From the NCBI GenBank assembly GCA_035687895.1, contig DASRUE010000171.1, positions 1 to 10,060 on the forward strand: a stretch of DNA of 10,060 nucleotides. Reading direction: 5' to 3'. The DNA is from JAERML01 sp035687895. Its GTDB lineage: Bacteria > Bacteroidota > Ignavibacteria > UBA10030 > UBA6906. Positions within the stretch are counted from its first letter, which is position 1; the number at the start of each line of letters is the position of its first letter. The notes beneath the pieces were generated by a model, which was not told the origin of the DNA, made no database searches, and saw only the letters and a program-made list of their open reading frames with translations. Shown one piece after another: positions 1-6,277 of this stretch. Made by a program: the position numbers and the translations under genes.

Positions 1-281
1 TTTCCTGTCGAAGCGGTTAACCGGAACGGTTGCTGTTTCAGCTCGAATTTTCGTGCCGTGCTGTTCTCATATGTACCGAGCGAGAACGCCGCGGCAATGT
101 CCGTGAGAGACGCGTACGTGACATCGTTCCGCCGGAAGATGCCTACGGTTGTCGATCGTGAGGAATCCTGATACTCAACGCGAAGGATGTTGTCTTGAGC
201 GAGGAGGAGAGATGGGATGAACAGGGCACACCGGCAGATCGACCGCAACGCCCGATGGAGGATTGTGGGGGAGGAGTTCAT
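1..281 (-). CDS. Secreted protein N-terminus, probable N-acetylmuramoyl-L-alanine amidase (partial)
   Basis: This frame is open from an ATG at 281 to the left edge, giving 93 codons of an incomplete gene. The ATG comes immediately after the TAG stop of the yajQ-like gene, with no spacer, so translation is probably coupled. Residues 1-28 look like a signal peptide: a basic n-region (HRALR, 9-13), a hydrophobic stretch (about 15-28) and a likely cleavage site after LLLA28. The mature part begins QDNILRVEY and continues with a segment reading VTYASLTDIAAAFSL (about 54-68). That pattern, a short beta strand followed by a [YS]-SL-x-D-[LI]-A helix, is typical of the 'stalk' or copper-amine-oxidase-N-like domain in front of many secreted N-acetylmuramoyl-L-alanine amidases. 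The catalytic Zn-amidase domain would lie outside the window. The exported nature is fairly secure. The amidase identity is inferred from the stalk-like segment only; another stalk-domain envelope protein is possible. Confidence 0.6.
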   Translation of the reverse strand, partial: MNSSPTILHRALRSICRCALFIPSLLLAQDNILRVEYQDSSRSTTVGIFRRNDVTYASLTDIAAAFSLGTYENSTARKFELKQQPFRLTASTG

Positions 282-779
282 CTAACGGTAGTTGGTAAAC
301 TGCATTGCAAACACGAGCTCCGCCTCGCGCAGCATTTTCATGACGGACTGGAGGTCGTCTTTGTTCTTGCCGCTGACGCGGACCTGGTCATCCATGATCT
401 GGGCCTGCACTTTGAGCTTGGTGTCCTTGATCATCTTTACGATCAGCTTTGCGTTTTCCTTGTCGATCCCGACTCGCAGCCGGATGATCTGCCGTACCGT
501 GCTGCCGGCCGCGGGCTCGACGTTGCCGTAGTCCAGCGCCTTGATGGAGACACCCCGCTTTATCAGTTTGGTCTGAAGGATATCGACAACGCTCTTGAGC
601 TTGAAGTCATCGTCCGAAATGACAGTCAGGTGCTTCTCCTTCTGATTCAGGTCGATAGAGCTCTTGGAGCCCTTGAAGTCGTATCGCTGGGCGATCTCCT
701 TCCGGGCTTGGTTGACGGCGTTATCCACCTCCTGCATGTTGACTTCGGAAACGATATCGAAGGAATTGGTGTCGGCCAT
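282..779 (-). CDS. yajQ: YajQ-family cyclic-di-GMP/nucleotide-binding protein
   Basis: This 165-residue protein has the usual length and sequence of the YajQ (UPF0234) family: the N-terminus MADTNSFDIVSEVN, then QEVDNAVNQA and a YDFKGS turn near residues 33-38, and the C-terminal half with KMIKDTKLKVQAQI and DDQVRVSGKNKDDLQ. The family folds as two ferredoxin-like halves and is cytoplasmic. Members bind nucleic acid or nucleotides, and a Xanthomonas member was reported as a cyclic-di-GMP effector acting with a transcription factor; the role in most bacteria is unclear. The ATG at 779 is the family start, but no good Shine-Dalgarno sequence lies before it. The downstream secreted protein starts at the base next to the stop codon. 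A gap of 37 bases separates it from the possible small gene upstream. The family call is very secure; a cyclic-di-GMP role in this organism is not shown by the sequence. Confidence 0.95.
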   Translation of the reverse strand: MADTNSFDIVSEVNMQEVDNAVNQARKEIAQRYDFKGSKSSIDLNQKEKHLTVISDDDFKLKSVVDILQTKLIKRGVSIKALDYGNVEPAAGSTVRQIIRLRVGIDKENAKLIVKMIKDTKLKVQAQIMDDQVRVSGKNKDDLQSVMKMLREAELVFAMQFTNYR

Positions 780-816
780 GTCTATACGCGATAATTACTA
801 AGAACTCGGAATGTTG

Positions 817-963
817 CTAACGAAACTTCACGTGAAAGAAGGCATGCCAGAAAATCTTCACAATTTCCCAGCGCGGGTGCTTTGTCTGCACGACGTACTG
901 TTGCTGGATTTCCTTCTGTTGGACACTGTCACGGGTAATGATCTGCACGGATAGGGGATGCAT
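817..963 (-). CDS. Possible small protein of 48 residues, no recognised family
   Basis: This short frame starts with ATG two bases after the TGA of the lysine-dehydrogenase-like gene and ends at a TAG 37 bases before yajQ. A GGAG Shine-Dalgarno (973-970) sits six bases before the ATG, inside the end of the upstream gene, which fits translational coupling. The product begins MHPLSVQIITRDSVQQKE, has a glutamine-rich middle (EIQQQY) and a basic/aromatic end (RWEIVKIFWHAFFHVKF) that could form an amphipathic helix. It has no signal peptide, no cysteine motif and no domain I recognise. It fills the otherwise empty gap between two minus-strand genes in the right orientation. An in-frame upstream start (1053) would give 78 residues but overlaps the neighbouring gene heavily and is unlikely. 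It could still be chance open sequence. Confidence 0.4.
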   Translation of the reverse strand: MHPLSVQIITRDSVQQKEIQQQYVVQTKHPRWEIVKIFWHAFFHVKFR

Positions 964-965
964 AT

Positions 966-2117
966 TCAGCTCCAGGTCTCTGTAACTCTTTTCGTGATCT
1001 TGATGTTCCGCTTGCCTAGCTCGCTGATCATGAGTTCGCCCGGCACACACCACTCCGGCGGCATCACGCCCCGGGCGTGGATCGCGCCGTGTGCCAGCAT
1101 CCGGGCGATGATGGAAGTCGAGAACGCCGTTGTCCTCATCATGGCTGTCATCTTGGTGGCAGTATCATAGTAATCGATGAACTCATACACAAGGGTTTTC
1201 TCTGCTTTCAGGCGACGTCCGGTGATGGTTGCGCGGGCAAGCACGAGATCGGTGTCGCCATGGTCGAGCTTCTTCCGGAGGAGATCGGCAAAGAACTCGC
1301 GATTGGTCTTTACGCTCCCTCCCACCATCATCGGTTCGTTCGTTGCAAACCCGAGGTCGAGGAGCGTCTTGAATTTCTCACAATGCCCTTTGTAACGTAT
1401 GGTCTTGTAGTCGAGGTTCTTCACCTTGCCCTCCAACAGTGTGGTCAGAGTGGAGAGTCCACCGGAGGTGTTGAATGCCTCCAGGGTGCCGATCCCCTCG
1501 AACTGGATCTCTTCGAGTTCCGACATGGGCTCGTTATGCATGAGCTTCCCGTCCTTGATTACCACAGTTTTTTCAACGTATTCGTTGATCAAGCCTTCGA
1601 CCGAAAAGACAATTTGGTAGAAGAGCGGCGGGCGGGGATGCTGGGGTAATCCCCCCACGCGGAGGTGGATGGAATCCAATTCGTCGAACTCCCGGGTCCC
1701 TTCCACCGCAAGCACATTGATCAGCCCCGGGGCCAGGCCGCAGTTAGGAATAATGGTGATTCCCTTCTCCTTCGCTTCTGCGTCAAGAGTGAGCTGTTTC
1801 TCCACCACATCATTGTTGCCACCGAGGTCGCACATATGGACGCCTGCATTGAGGCAGGCTCTGGAGATTTGATAGTTCACCGAATACGAGACTGCGCTGA
1901 TGACGGCGTTGGTTCCTTCGAGGGCAGCGCTCAGATCTCTTGTGCTGTTCACGTCGAGCCGCAGAGGCTTTACATTGGGGGCAATCCCTTTTGCAGATTG
2001 CGTCGCCCGCTGAAGGTTGATATCGGCCAGAATAATCTCGTCGGATGGATTGGTTGTTGCCAGGTCGTACGCAGCCGCGCTCCCCATCATCCCGGAACCG
2101 ATCACGGTGTATTTCAT
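966..2117 (-). CDS. Saccharopine dehydrogenase family protein, lysine 6-dehydrogenase-like
   Basis: This 383-residue NAD(P)-dependent oxidoreductase begins with a Rossmann fold: the GSGMMG nucleotide loop at residues 7-12 and an acidic residue ending strand 2 (D32 in ILADIN), which usually favours NAD over NADP. The middle carries CDLGGNN (96-102) and the family motif NCGLAPGLINVLA (125-137), then a VGGLP turn (154-158) and the FSVEGLINEY helix. A later TSGG and a KTIRYKGH motif are shared with lysine 6-dehydrogenases and other single-domain saccharopine dehydrogenase-like enzymes of about 380-390 residues. Such enzymes oxidise L-lysine at the epsilon carbon; others act on saccharopine or carboxynorspermidine, so the substrate is uncertain. 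The ATG at 2117 has a good AAAGGA site (2129-2124) six bases upstream and follows the Ogg2-like gene by 25 bases, so co-transcription is likely. No lysine-catabolism partner is present in the window. Confidence 0.85.
   Translation of the reverse strand: MKYTVIGSGMMGSAAAYDLATTNPSDEIILADINLQRATQSAKGIAPNVKPLRLDVNSTRDLSAALEGTNAVISAVSYSVNYQISRACLNAGVHMCDLGGNNDVVEKQLTLDAEAKEKGITIIPNCGLAPGLINVLAVEGTREFDELDSIHLRVGGLPQHPRPPLFYQIVFSVEGLINEYVEKTVVIKDGKLMHNEPMSELEEIQFEGIGTLEAFNTSGGLSTLTTLLEGKVKNLDYKTIRYKGHCEKFKTLLDLGFATNEPMMVGGSVKTNREFFADLLRKKLDHGDTDLVLARATITGRRLKAEKTLVYEFIDYYDTATKMTAMMRTTAFSTSIIARMLAHGAIHARGVMPPEWCVPGELMISELGKRNIKITKRVTETWS
970..973 (-). promoter_or_regulatory. Shine-Dalgarno GGAG for the 48-residue frame
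   Basis: Read on the minus strand, GGAG is followed by six bases and then ATG (963). It is the main argument that the small frame is translated, since several larger genes here have weaker sites. Confidence 0.4.
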
Positions 2118-2142
2118 TCGTCGTCCTTTGGTTGACAGTGAA

Positions 2143-2781
2143 TCATTTCAAAATCTCGCCTGTCTCTCTGCTCCAGAACAGGAGGTCAAGTTCATCCATC
2201 GAGATCCCAATGCGCTGTGCAAAACCGGAGAACTGTTGTTCGATGGCAAGATACCGTTTGGGAGTGAGTGTATGTGGAAGCGATCGGATCACGCCATGCT
2301 TCTTCAAGTTTTTCAGAATGTGCCGGTCGAGGATTGCAAGATCACGGTGCCCGATGTTTCTCAGGAAGTGAGAGGCCTCCTTCCAGCCGAGACCCTTGAC
2401 GTTCTCGACAAGCCACGCGCGGAGTTGCGGGCTGGATGCGCCATTGCAGAGGCGCCTCACGATATCCGGAAAACCTTTCCGCACATCCCGCAGACGCCTC
2501 GCCTTTGTGTTATGGAATCGAATATAGAAATTCTTCTGGTGAAGCAGAGGGGCAGCGTCAACGTCACTCCCGAACAAGTTGACTGCTTTCAAAGCCTCGA
2601 CTGCCCTTCCCGCGTTTACGGCGCTCGATTGCGGCGTCAGCAAGCAGTAGACAAGCTCGTAGAAGTATTCGTCGGGCCGGACCGCAGCAAATTCTGCAAG
2701 CCGGTTCCCAATGGCTCGCTTCCTTTCTTGATACTCGCTCTGGATTTCCTCAACATCTTTGTATTGTGGCCGCTTTTCCAT
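2143..2781 (-). CDS. ogg: 8-oxoguanine DNA glycosylase/AP lyase, Ogg2 type
   Basis: This 212-residue helix-hairpin-helix DNA glycosylase removes 8-oxoguanine and nicks the abasic site. The hallmark segment GLGWKEASHFLRN (130-142) holds the catalytic lysine K134, and LAILDRHIL (148-156) holds the catalytic aspartate D152. The 18-residue K-to-D spacing matches the archaeal Ogg2 enzyme studied structurally (K129/D147 in Methanocaldococcus jannaschii, from memory). The protein ends FWSRETGEILK; a C-terminal lysine is a known feature of Ogg2 that contributes to damaged-base recognition, so this intact end is strong support. The start is the ATG at 2781, which shares its A with the TGA of the mutY-like gene (TGATG). 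An upstream in-frame start at 2877 would add 32 residues wholly inside that gene and is rejected. It is the last member of a Nudix-MutY-Ogg cluster. Misassignment to another HhH glycosylase is unlikely. Confidence 0.92.
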   Translation of the reverse strand: MEKRPQYKDVEEIQSEYQERKRAIGNRLAEFAAVRPDEYFYELVYCLLTPQSSAVNAGRAVEALKAVNLFGSDVDAAPLLHQKNFYIRFHNTKARRLRDVRKGFPDIVRRLCNGASSPQLRAWLVENVKGLGWKEASHFLRNIGHRDLAILDRHILKNLKKHGVIRSLPHTLTPKRYLAIEQQFSGFAQRIGISMDELDLLFWSRETGEILK

Positions 2782-3734
2782 CAAGCAAGCGTGACCTTCC
2801 TGGTTTTGAGTGTTCCGTTGCCTTTGGTTAAGATCAAGCCATCCTTGACGAGCCCTTCCAATAAACGTTGCAGCCACACGGCGTTCCTGTCCGAGAAGCG
2901 GGCGTAGATGGTTCGACCCAAAACGTCGGCACGAATTCCTTTACCCCGTGTCCCGCTGCCATTCACCTTTCTCAGCACCTCAATGATCCTTCCCCTGTAC
3001 ATTCTGTTGGGAACTCCAGACAATGACGACTCCTTCTTACGCGGGTTACTTGATATGGGACCATTCATTGTTCTGCGTGAGAGACAGAATACTGCAACCG
3101 GACACACTTCACAACCCGGCGCCCGTGCCGTGCATATCGTTGCACCCATGTCCATCAATGCCTGGTTCCAATCATACGCCCGGCCCTTTGGCAAGAGATC
3201 TTCTGCCGCCGACCAGATCTCAGATTCCCCCTTCGTCTCCAGCACCGAACGCATCTTCCAAAGAAGGCGTGAGAGGAATCTCCGGACGTTCACATCCACG
3301 ACGGGAGTGTCCACCGCAAATGCCGCGGAGAGAAGGGCGTTTGCAGTGTACCGGCCGATGCCAGGAAGGGCCAGGAGAGCTTCCTCCGTACGTGGCAGCC
3401 GTCCACCGTGGAATCGCACGACCGTCTCTGCAAATTGGTGCAATCTTACCGCCCTATTGTTGTATCCCATTCCTTGCCACGCTATTACCACGTCGCGTTG
3501 CTTCGCCTGTGCTAACAATCTGAGCGTTGGAAACTTGCGCAGGAACTCGGGGTACTTGATCAATACACGGGCGACCTGCGTCTGCTGCAACATGACTTCC
3601 GAAATAAGGATCTTGTACGGGTTGGTGATGTTACGCCAGGGGAGAGTACGGCCTTGACGTGTGTACCACTGCAGGAGGGTGCGGGTGATTCTACGCTGCC
3701 TGTTCTTCCTTTGCATATCGGGTGAAAAGTTCAA
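2781..3734 (-). CDS. mutY: A/G-specific adenine glycosylase, MutY type, with a short non-Nudix C-terminus
   Basis: This HhH base-excision glycosylase probably removes adenine opposite 8-oxoguanine. Visible features are the catalytic glutamate E46 in LISEVMLQQTQV, the hairpin LPGIGRYTANAL (123-134) with Tyr rather than Lys at 129 (so probably no lyase activity), the catalytic aspartate D147 in VVDVNVRRF, and the [4Fe-4S] loop C201-x6-C208-x2-C211-x5-C217. Classic MutY continues into a MutT-like domain of over 100 residues that reads 8-oxoG. Here only about 75 residues follow residue 243, starting YRGRIIEVLR and ending with LQRLLEGLVKDGLI, which looks like a small winged-helix module. The start is either TTG 3734, with AGGAAAG four bases upstream, or ATG 3716 with a weaker site; both overlap the Nudix gene. 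The stop overlaps the Ogg2 start. A T:G or U:G mismatch glycosylase is the main alternative. Confidence 0.88.
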   Translation of the reverse strand: MNFSPDMQRKNRQRRITRTLLQWYTRQGRTLPWRNITNPYKILISEVMLQQTQVARVLIKYPEFLRKFPTLRLLAQAKQRDVVIAWQGMGYNNRAVRLHQFAETVVRFHGGRLPRTEEALLALPGIGRYTANALLSAAFAVDTPVVDVNVRRFLSRLLWKMRSVLETKGESEIWSAAEDLLPKGRAYDWNQALMDMGATICTARAPGCEVCPVAVFCLSRRTMNGPISSNPRKKESSLSGVPNRMYRGRIIEVLRKVNGSGTRGKGIRADVLGRTIYARFSDRNAVWLQRLLEGLVKDGLILTKGNGTLKTRKVTLA

Positions 3735-4116
3735 CAGCTTTCCTGTTTCCTTCGAGAATATCCATTGCTACCAGTTCGGACGGCCGGACCCAGCGGATCT
3801 GCTCGAAAGCGTTGTTCACTGGTTCATGGGAAAATTCACGCACGAGGAAATAGAACACTCTGAACGAGCCGTCCAACGGAGGGTTTGCCAGGCCTTCATT
3901 GTAAACCCATTCCTGCCGGTGAAACTCGCGTTCCACAACAGCGTGGATGGAAAGCTCTTCATGAAGTTCACGTACGAGTGCTTCGGCAGGAGATTCGCCT
4001 TCTTCCAGTTTTCCCCCGGGGAATTCCCATTTCAGCGGATAGCGTGCATTCGCTTTGCGCTGGCACGCCAGCACGAGTCCGTTTTTTAGAATGATGCCGA
4101 CGGCGACTTGCTTCAT
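3691..4116 (-). CDS. mutT: Nudix hydrolase, MutT-type (8-oxo-dGTP diphosphatase)
   Basis: This 141-residue single-domain Nudix protein is the size of MutT. The Nudix box runs from G35 to I57: G35, E41, then R49-E50-L51 and the metal-binding pair E53-E54. It departs from consensus only at the final glycine, which is serine (S56). The stretch KWEFPGGKLEEGES before and within the box is characteristic of the MutT 8-oxo-dGTPase branch, and the N-terminus KQVAVGIIL with the later FRVFYFLV strand also fits. MutT hydrolyses 8-oxo-dGTP to the monophosphate and so keeps oxidised guanine out of DNA. The gene starts 48 bases after folA, and its 3' end overlaps the mutY-like gene, which overlaps the Ogg2 gene. 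That context strongly supports an 8-oxo-dGTP role over other Nudix substrates. No clear Shine-Dalgarno precedes ATG 4116. Confidence 0.88.
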   Translation of the reverse strand: MKQVAVGIILKNGLVLACQRKANARYPLKWEFPGGKLEEGESPAEALVRELHEELSIHAVVEREFHRQEWVYNEGLANPPLDGSFRVFYFLVREFSHEPVNNAFEQIRWVRPSELVAMDILEGNRKAVELFTRYAKEEQAA

Positions 4117-4164
4117 GCGTTCAATGTACGGAAAGAGTGTCTTAATCTCAAAGAGGAGTGAAAG

Positions 4165-4635
4165 CTACGGATGACTTCGGACATAGTCCATGAATGCAAA
4201 ACCCTCATGGTACTCCCGATGAACAAGTCGGAAGCGTGATGCTAGCAGGTCTTCATAGGGAGGGAAGAAGGTGTCACCATCTACTTCGCGGTCGACGATG
4301 GTGAGATATAGTTCATCGGCTCGTGGAAGGAGAGAGGCGTACACCGTTCCACCACCGATCACAAACACTCGCTCCTGATCGGCAAGCGCGGCAAGCGCAG
4401 TGTCGATTGAGCTGAATGTCTCAACACCCGGAATTGGATTTGAGCTAAGGACAATGAATCGCCGCTGAGGCAACGGCCGGCCGATGGACTCGTAGGTCTT
4501 TCGCCCCATCAGGACAGCATGGCCTGTTGTTAACTGCTTGAATCGTTTTAGATCTTCAGATATGTGCCAGGGGAGCCGGCCCCGTGTCCCAATGACGCGG
4601 TTCTTTCCGATGGCAACGATGAGGGCGAGCTTCAC
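4165..4635 (-). CDS. folA: Dihydrofolate reductase
   Basis: This 156-residue chromosomal-type DHFR reduces dihydrofolate to tetrahydrofolate with NADPH. The substrate-site signature is VIGTRGRLPWHISED, with W23 and the catalytic acid D28 ahead of LKRFKQLT. NADPH contacts are visible in MGRKTYESIGRPLP (43-56) and in VIGGGTVYASLLP, with the glycine triplet at 94-96. The start is GTG at 4635, giving a GTGA overlap with the thyA stop codon, so the two genes are almost certainly translated as a pair. This is a common arrangement, because thymidylate synthase produces the dihydrofolate that DHFR recycles. A gap of 48 bases separates it from the Nudix gene. All core residues are present and length is normal. 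Confidence 0.97.
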   Translation of the reverse strand: MKLALIVAIGKNRVIGTRGRLPWHISEDLKRFKQLTTGHAVLMGRKTYESIGRPLPQRRFIVLSSNPIPGVETFSSIDTALAALADQERVFVIGGGTVYASLLPRADELYLTIVDREVDGDTFFPPYEDLLASRFRLVHREYHEGFAFMDYVRSHP

Positions 4636-5444
4636 ACCGCGACCTCGAACTTGATCGGCTCAAAATATTCATAACCGACCAGCGTGAAGTCTTCGAACAG
4701 GAGATCATCGATGGGTTTACGGGCGATCTCAAGATGGGGGAGTGGCTTCGGCGTTCGTCTGAGTTGCTCCTTCAATCCATCAATGTGGTTGACGTAGATA
4801 TGAGCATCAACGATCGTATGGCTAAAGAGGCCCGGCTCGAAGCCGGTCTCCTGGGCAAGGATCTGTGTCAGTAATGCATATGCCGCAAGGTTGAACGGTA
4901 TGCCAAGTGCAATGTCGCCGGAACGCTGCGTCAGATGGCAATTCAATCTGTTTCCCTGCACGCTAAAGGCAAACGTATAATGGCAAGGGGGGAGCTTGCT
5001 CCCGAGTGCATTGCCCGGCTCCCATGCGGTGACTACCATCCGTCGTGACGCGGGGTCAGTCTTCAACAATTCAATTACACGTCCGATCTGATCCACCTCC
5101 ACTACTTCGTACTGACCGGTGGCTGGATTTACCTGTGCACTGGGGAATCTCCTCCAATACCGGCCGTAGGCGGTCTCAAGGTTACCGTTCTCATCGGCCC
5201 ACGCATCCCAGATTTTGGTGTGCTTCCTGAGGTTCCGGATATGGTCCTCGCCGGAAAGATACCAGAGGACTTCGTACAACATTGATTTGAAGTTCACTTT
5301 CTTTGTAGTGAGAAGGGGATAGCCCTTACTCAGGTCAATAGTGTAGTGCTCGGCAAAGCAGGAAAGTGTGTCGACACCGGTGCGGTTCTTCTTGTACGTG
5401 CCATTGGTCAGCACCCGCTCAACAAGGTCGAGGTATTCTCGCAT
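4632..5444 (-). CDS. thyA: Thymidylate synthase (ThyA, folate-dependent)
   Basis: This 270-residue classical thymidylate synthase methylates dUMP to dTMP, using methylene-tetrahydrofolate as both carbon donor and reductant. The phosphate-binding R21 (KNRTGVDT), the RR pair at 134-135, the catalytic nucleophile C154 in LPPCHYTF, the QRSGDIALGIPFN motif (173-185) and the dUMP-binding DAHIYVNH (213-220) are all intact. The protein ends FEVAV, resembling the hydrophobic C-terminal tail that closes over the active site. The ATG at 5444 is the family start; no purine-rich ribosome site is obvious. The gene overlaps folA by four bases and leads the thyA-folA-mutT-mutY-ogg run. It follows the SDR gene after 67 bases, a gap large enough to hold a promoter. 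Confidence 0.98.
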   Translation of the reverse strand: MREYLDLVERVLTNGTYKKNRTGVDTLSCFAEHYTIDLSKGYPLLTTKKVNFKSMLYEVLWYLSGEDHIRNLRKHTKIWDAWADENGNLETAYGRYWRRFPSAQVNPATGQYEVVEVDQIGRVIELLKTDPASRRMVVTAWEPGNALGSKLPPCHYTFAFSVQGNRLNCHLTQRSGDIALGIPFNLAAYALLTQILAQETGFEPGLFSHTIVDAHIYVNHIDGLKEQLRRTPKPLPHLEIARKPIDDLLFEDFTLVGYEYFEPIKFEVAV

Positions 5445-5482
5445 CAGAGGTGGGCTTTCATTTGGTCCATCATATTGGTCTG

Positions 5483-5511
5483 AACATAGTGATCATCAAT
5501 AAGAAATGCAA
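5483..5511 (-). promoter_or_regulatory. thyAp (putative): Weak candidate promoter before thyA
   Basis: On the minus strand TTGCAT (5511-5506) and TATGTT (5488-5483) are separated by 17 bases, and the second box lies about 40 bases before the thyA ATG. The boxes match the sigma-70 consensus at only three and four of six positions, so position and spacing carry most of the weight. If the organism uses Bacteroidota-type promoters this call would not apply. Confidence 0.2.
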
Positions 5512-6267
5512 TCACACCGAGCTGCCCCCCAGTTCAATAATGCTGCCTGTAACAAAAGCCGCCTCGTCAGCACAGAGGAATCGTACAACCTCTGCGGCAT
5601 CTTGCGGCAAAGCGTGCGTTCTGCGTTTCCAGTTTGCTGAGTGCTTTGCTGCTTCCACCGCCTGGCGGAGGGTCAGGCGAGGGGTGTGGCTTGGCGCCAC
5701 CGCGTTGCAGGTGATCCCGTTTGCAAGTTCCTTTTCGGCGAGCGCCCGGATGAGCGTATTCCGTGCGGACTTGCCGAGAGCATAGTCGTACGGTGGCCCG
5801 GTCATCTTCTCAATCCCCGCCATAGTAACGGCAATGATTCTTCCAAAGTGTGCCTCGCGCATATAGGGAAGAGCGTGTTTAACGCAGTAGAACAATCCAT
5901 CAATTTCGGCCTTGATAACGCCCCGCCAATGTTCCTGATCGATCTCGGTAATATCTCGCGCATCCCAGCCACCTCCTGCATTGCAGATCATGAAATCCAG
6001 CCGCCCGTAGAGTGTGATGACTCCGTCGATCATCGCCTGGACCTCGTCTTCTTCGCGCGTATCTGCCTTAAACGCGTATCCCTTTCCGCCAAGCGCACGA
6101 ACTTCTACGAGCACCTTGTCTGCAGCAGAAACATTGTTCGGATGTCCCGTGCCGTAGTTCAGAACTACCTTTGCTCCTTCCCGAGCGAGGGTGAGGGCAA
6201 TGCTCCGCCCCATCCCTTCGCCGGTGCTTCCGGTGATAAGTGCGACTCTGTCTTTGAGTGCGTGCAT
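5512..6267 (-). CDS. Short-chain dehydrogenase/reductase with altered catalytic serine
   Basis: This 251-residue classical-size SDR has a Rossmann fold, an NAG motif (96-98) and the active-site Y162-x3-K166 (YALGK). Two departures stand out. The glycine loop reads TGSTGEGMG (12-20), one residue longer than the usual TGxxxGxG. The residue 13 positions before the catalytic Tyr, normally the Ser of the Ser-Tyr-Lys triad, is M149, with T148 next to it (VTMAG). The C-terminal end (FVTGSIIELGGSS) is typical of FabG-like reductases, so a 3-oxoacyl or sugar/alcohol substrate is possible, but none can be assigned. Catalysis may rely on Thr148 or be reduced. ATG 6267 has GGAG four bases upstream (6275-6272) and follows the permease stop by 10 bases, so it is probably co-transcribed with the ABC exporter. 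Confidence 0.85.
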   Translation of the reverse strand: MHALKDRVALITGSTGEGMGRSIALTLAREGAKVVLNYGTGHPNNVSAADKVLVEVRALGGKGYAFKADTREEDEVQAMIDGVITLYGRLDFMICNAGGGWDARDITEIDQEHWRGVIKAEIDGLFYCVKHALPYMREAHFGRIIAVTMAGIEKMTGPPYDYALGKSARNTLIRALAEKELANGITCNAVAPSHTPRLTLRQAVEAAKHSANWKRRTHALPQDAAEVVRFLCADEAAFVTGSIIELGGSSV

Positions 6268-6277
6268 ACTTCTCCGC

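Noticed and set aside
195..794. Long plus-strand open frame opposite yajQ
   Set aside because: The minus-strand frame is an unmistakable YajQ protein; the plus-strand translation resembles no protein and merely mirrors its codons.
2782..2877. 32-residue N-terminal extension of the Ogg2 protein
   Set aside because: It would overlap the mutY-like gene by about 100 bases; the TGATG junction at 2781 gives the family-typical length.
2017..2907. 296-codon plus-strand open frame
   Set aside because: It lies opposite the Ogg2 gene and the ends of its neighbours, whose minus-strand translations carry full catalytic motifs.
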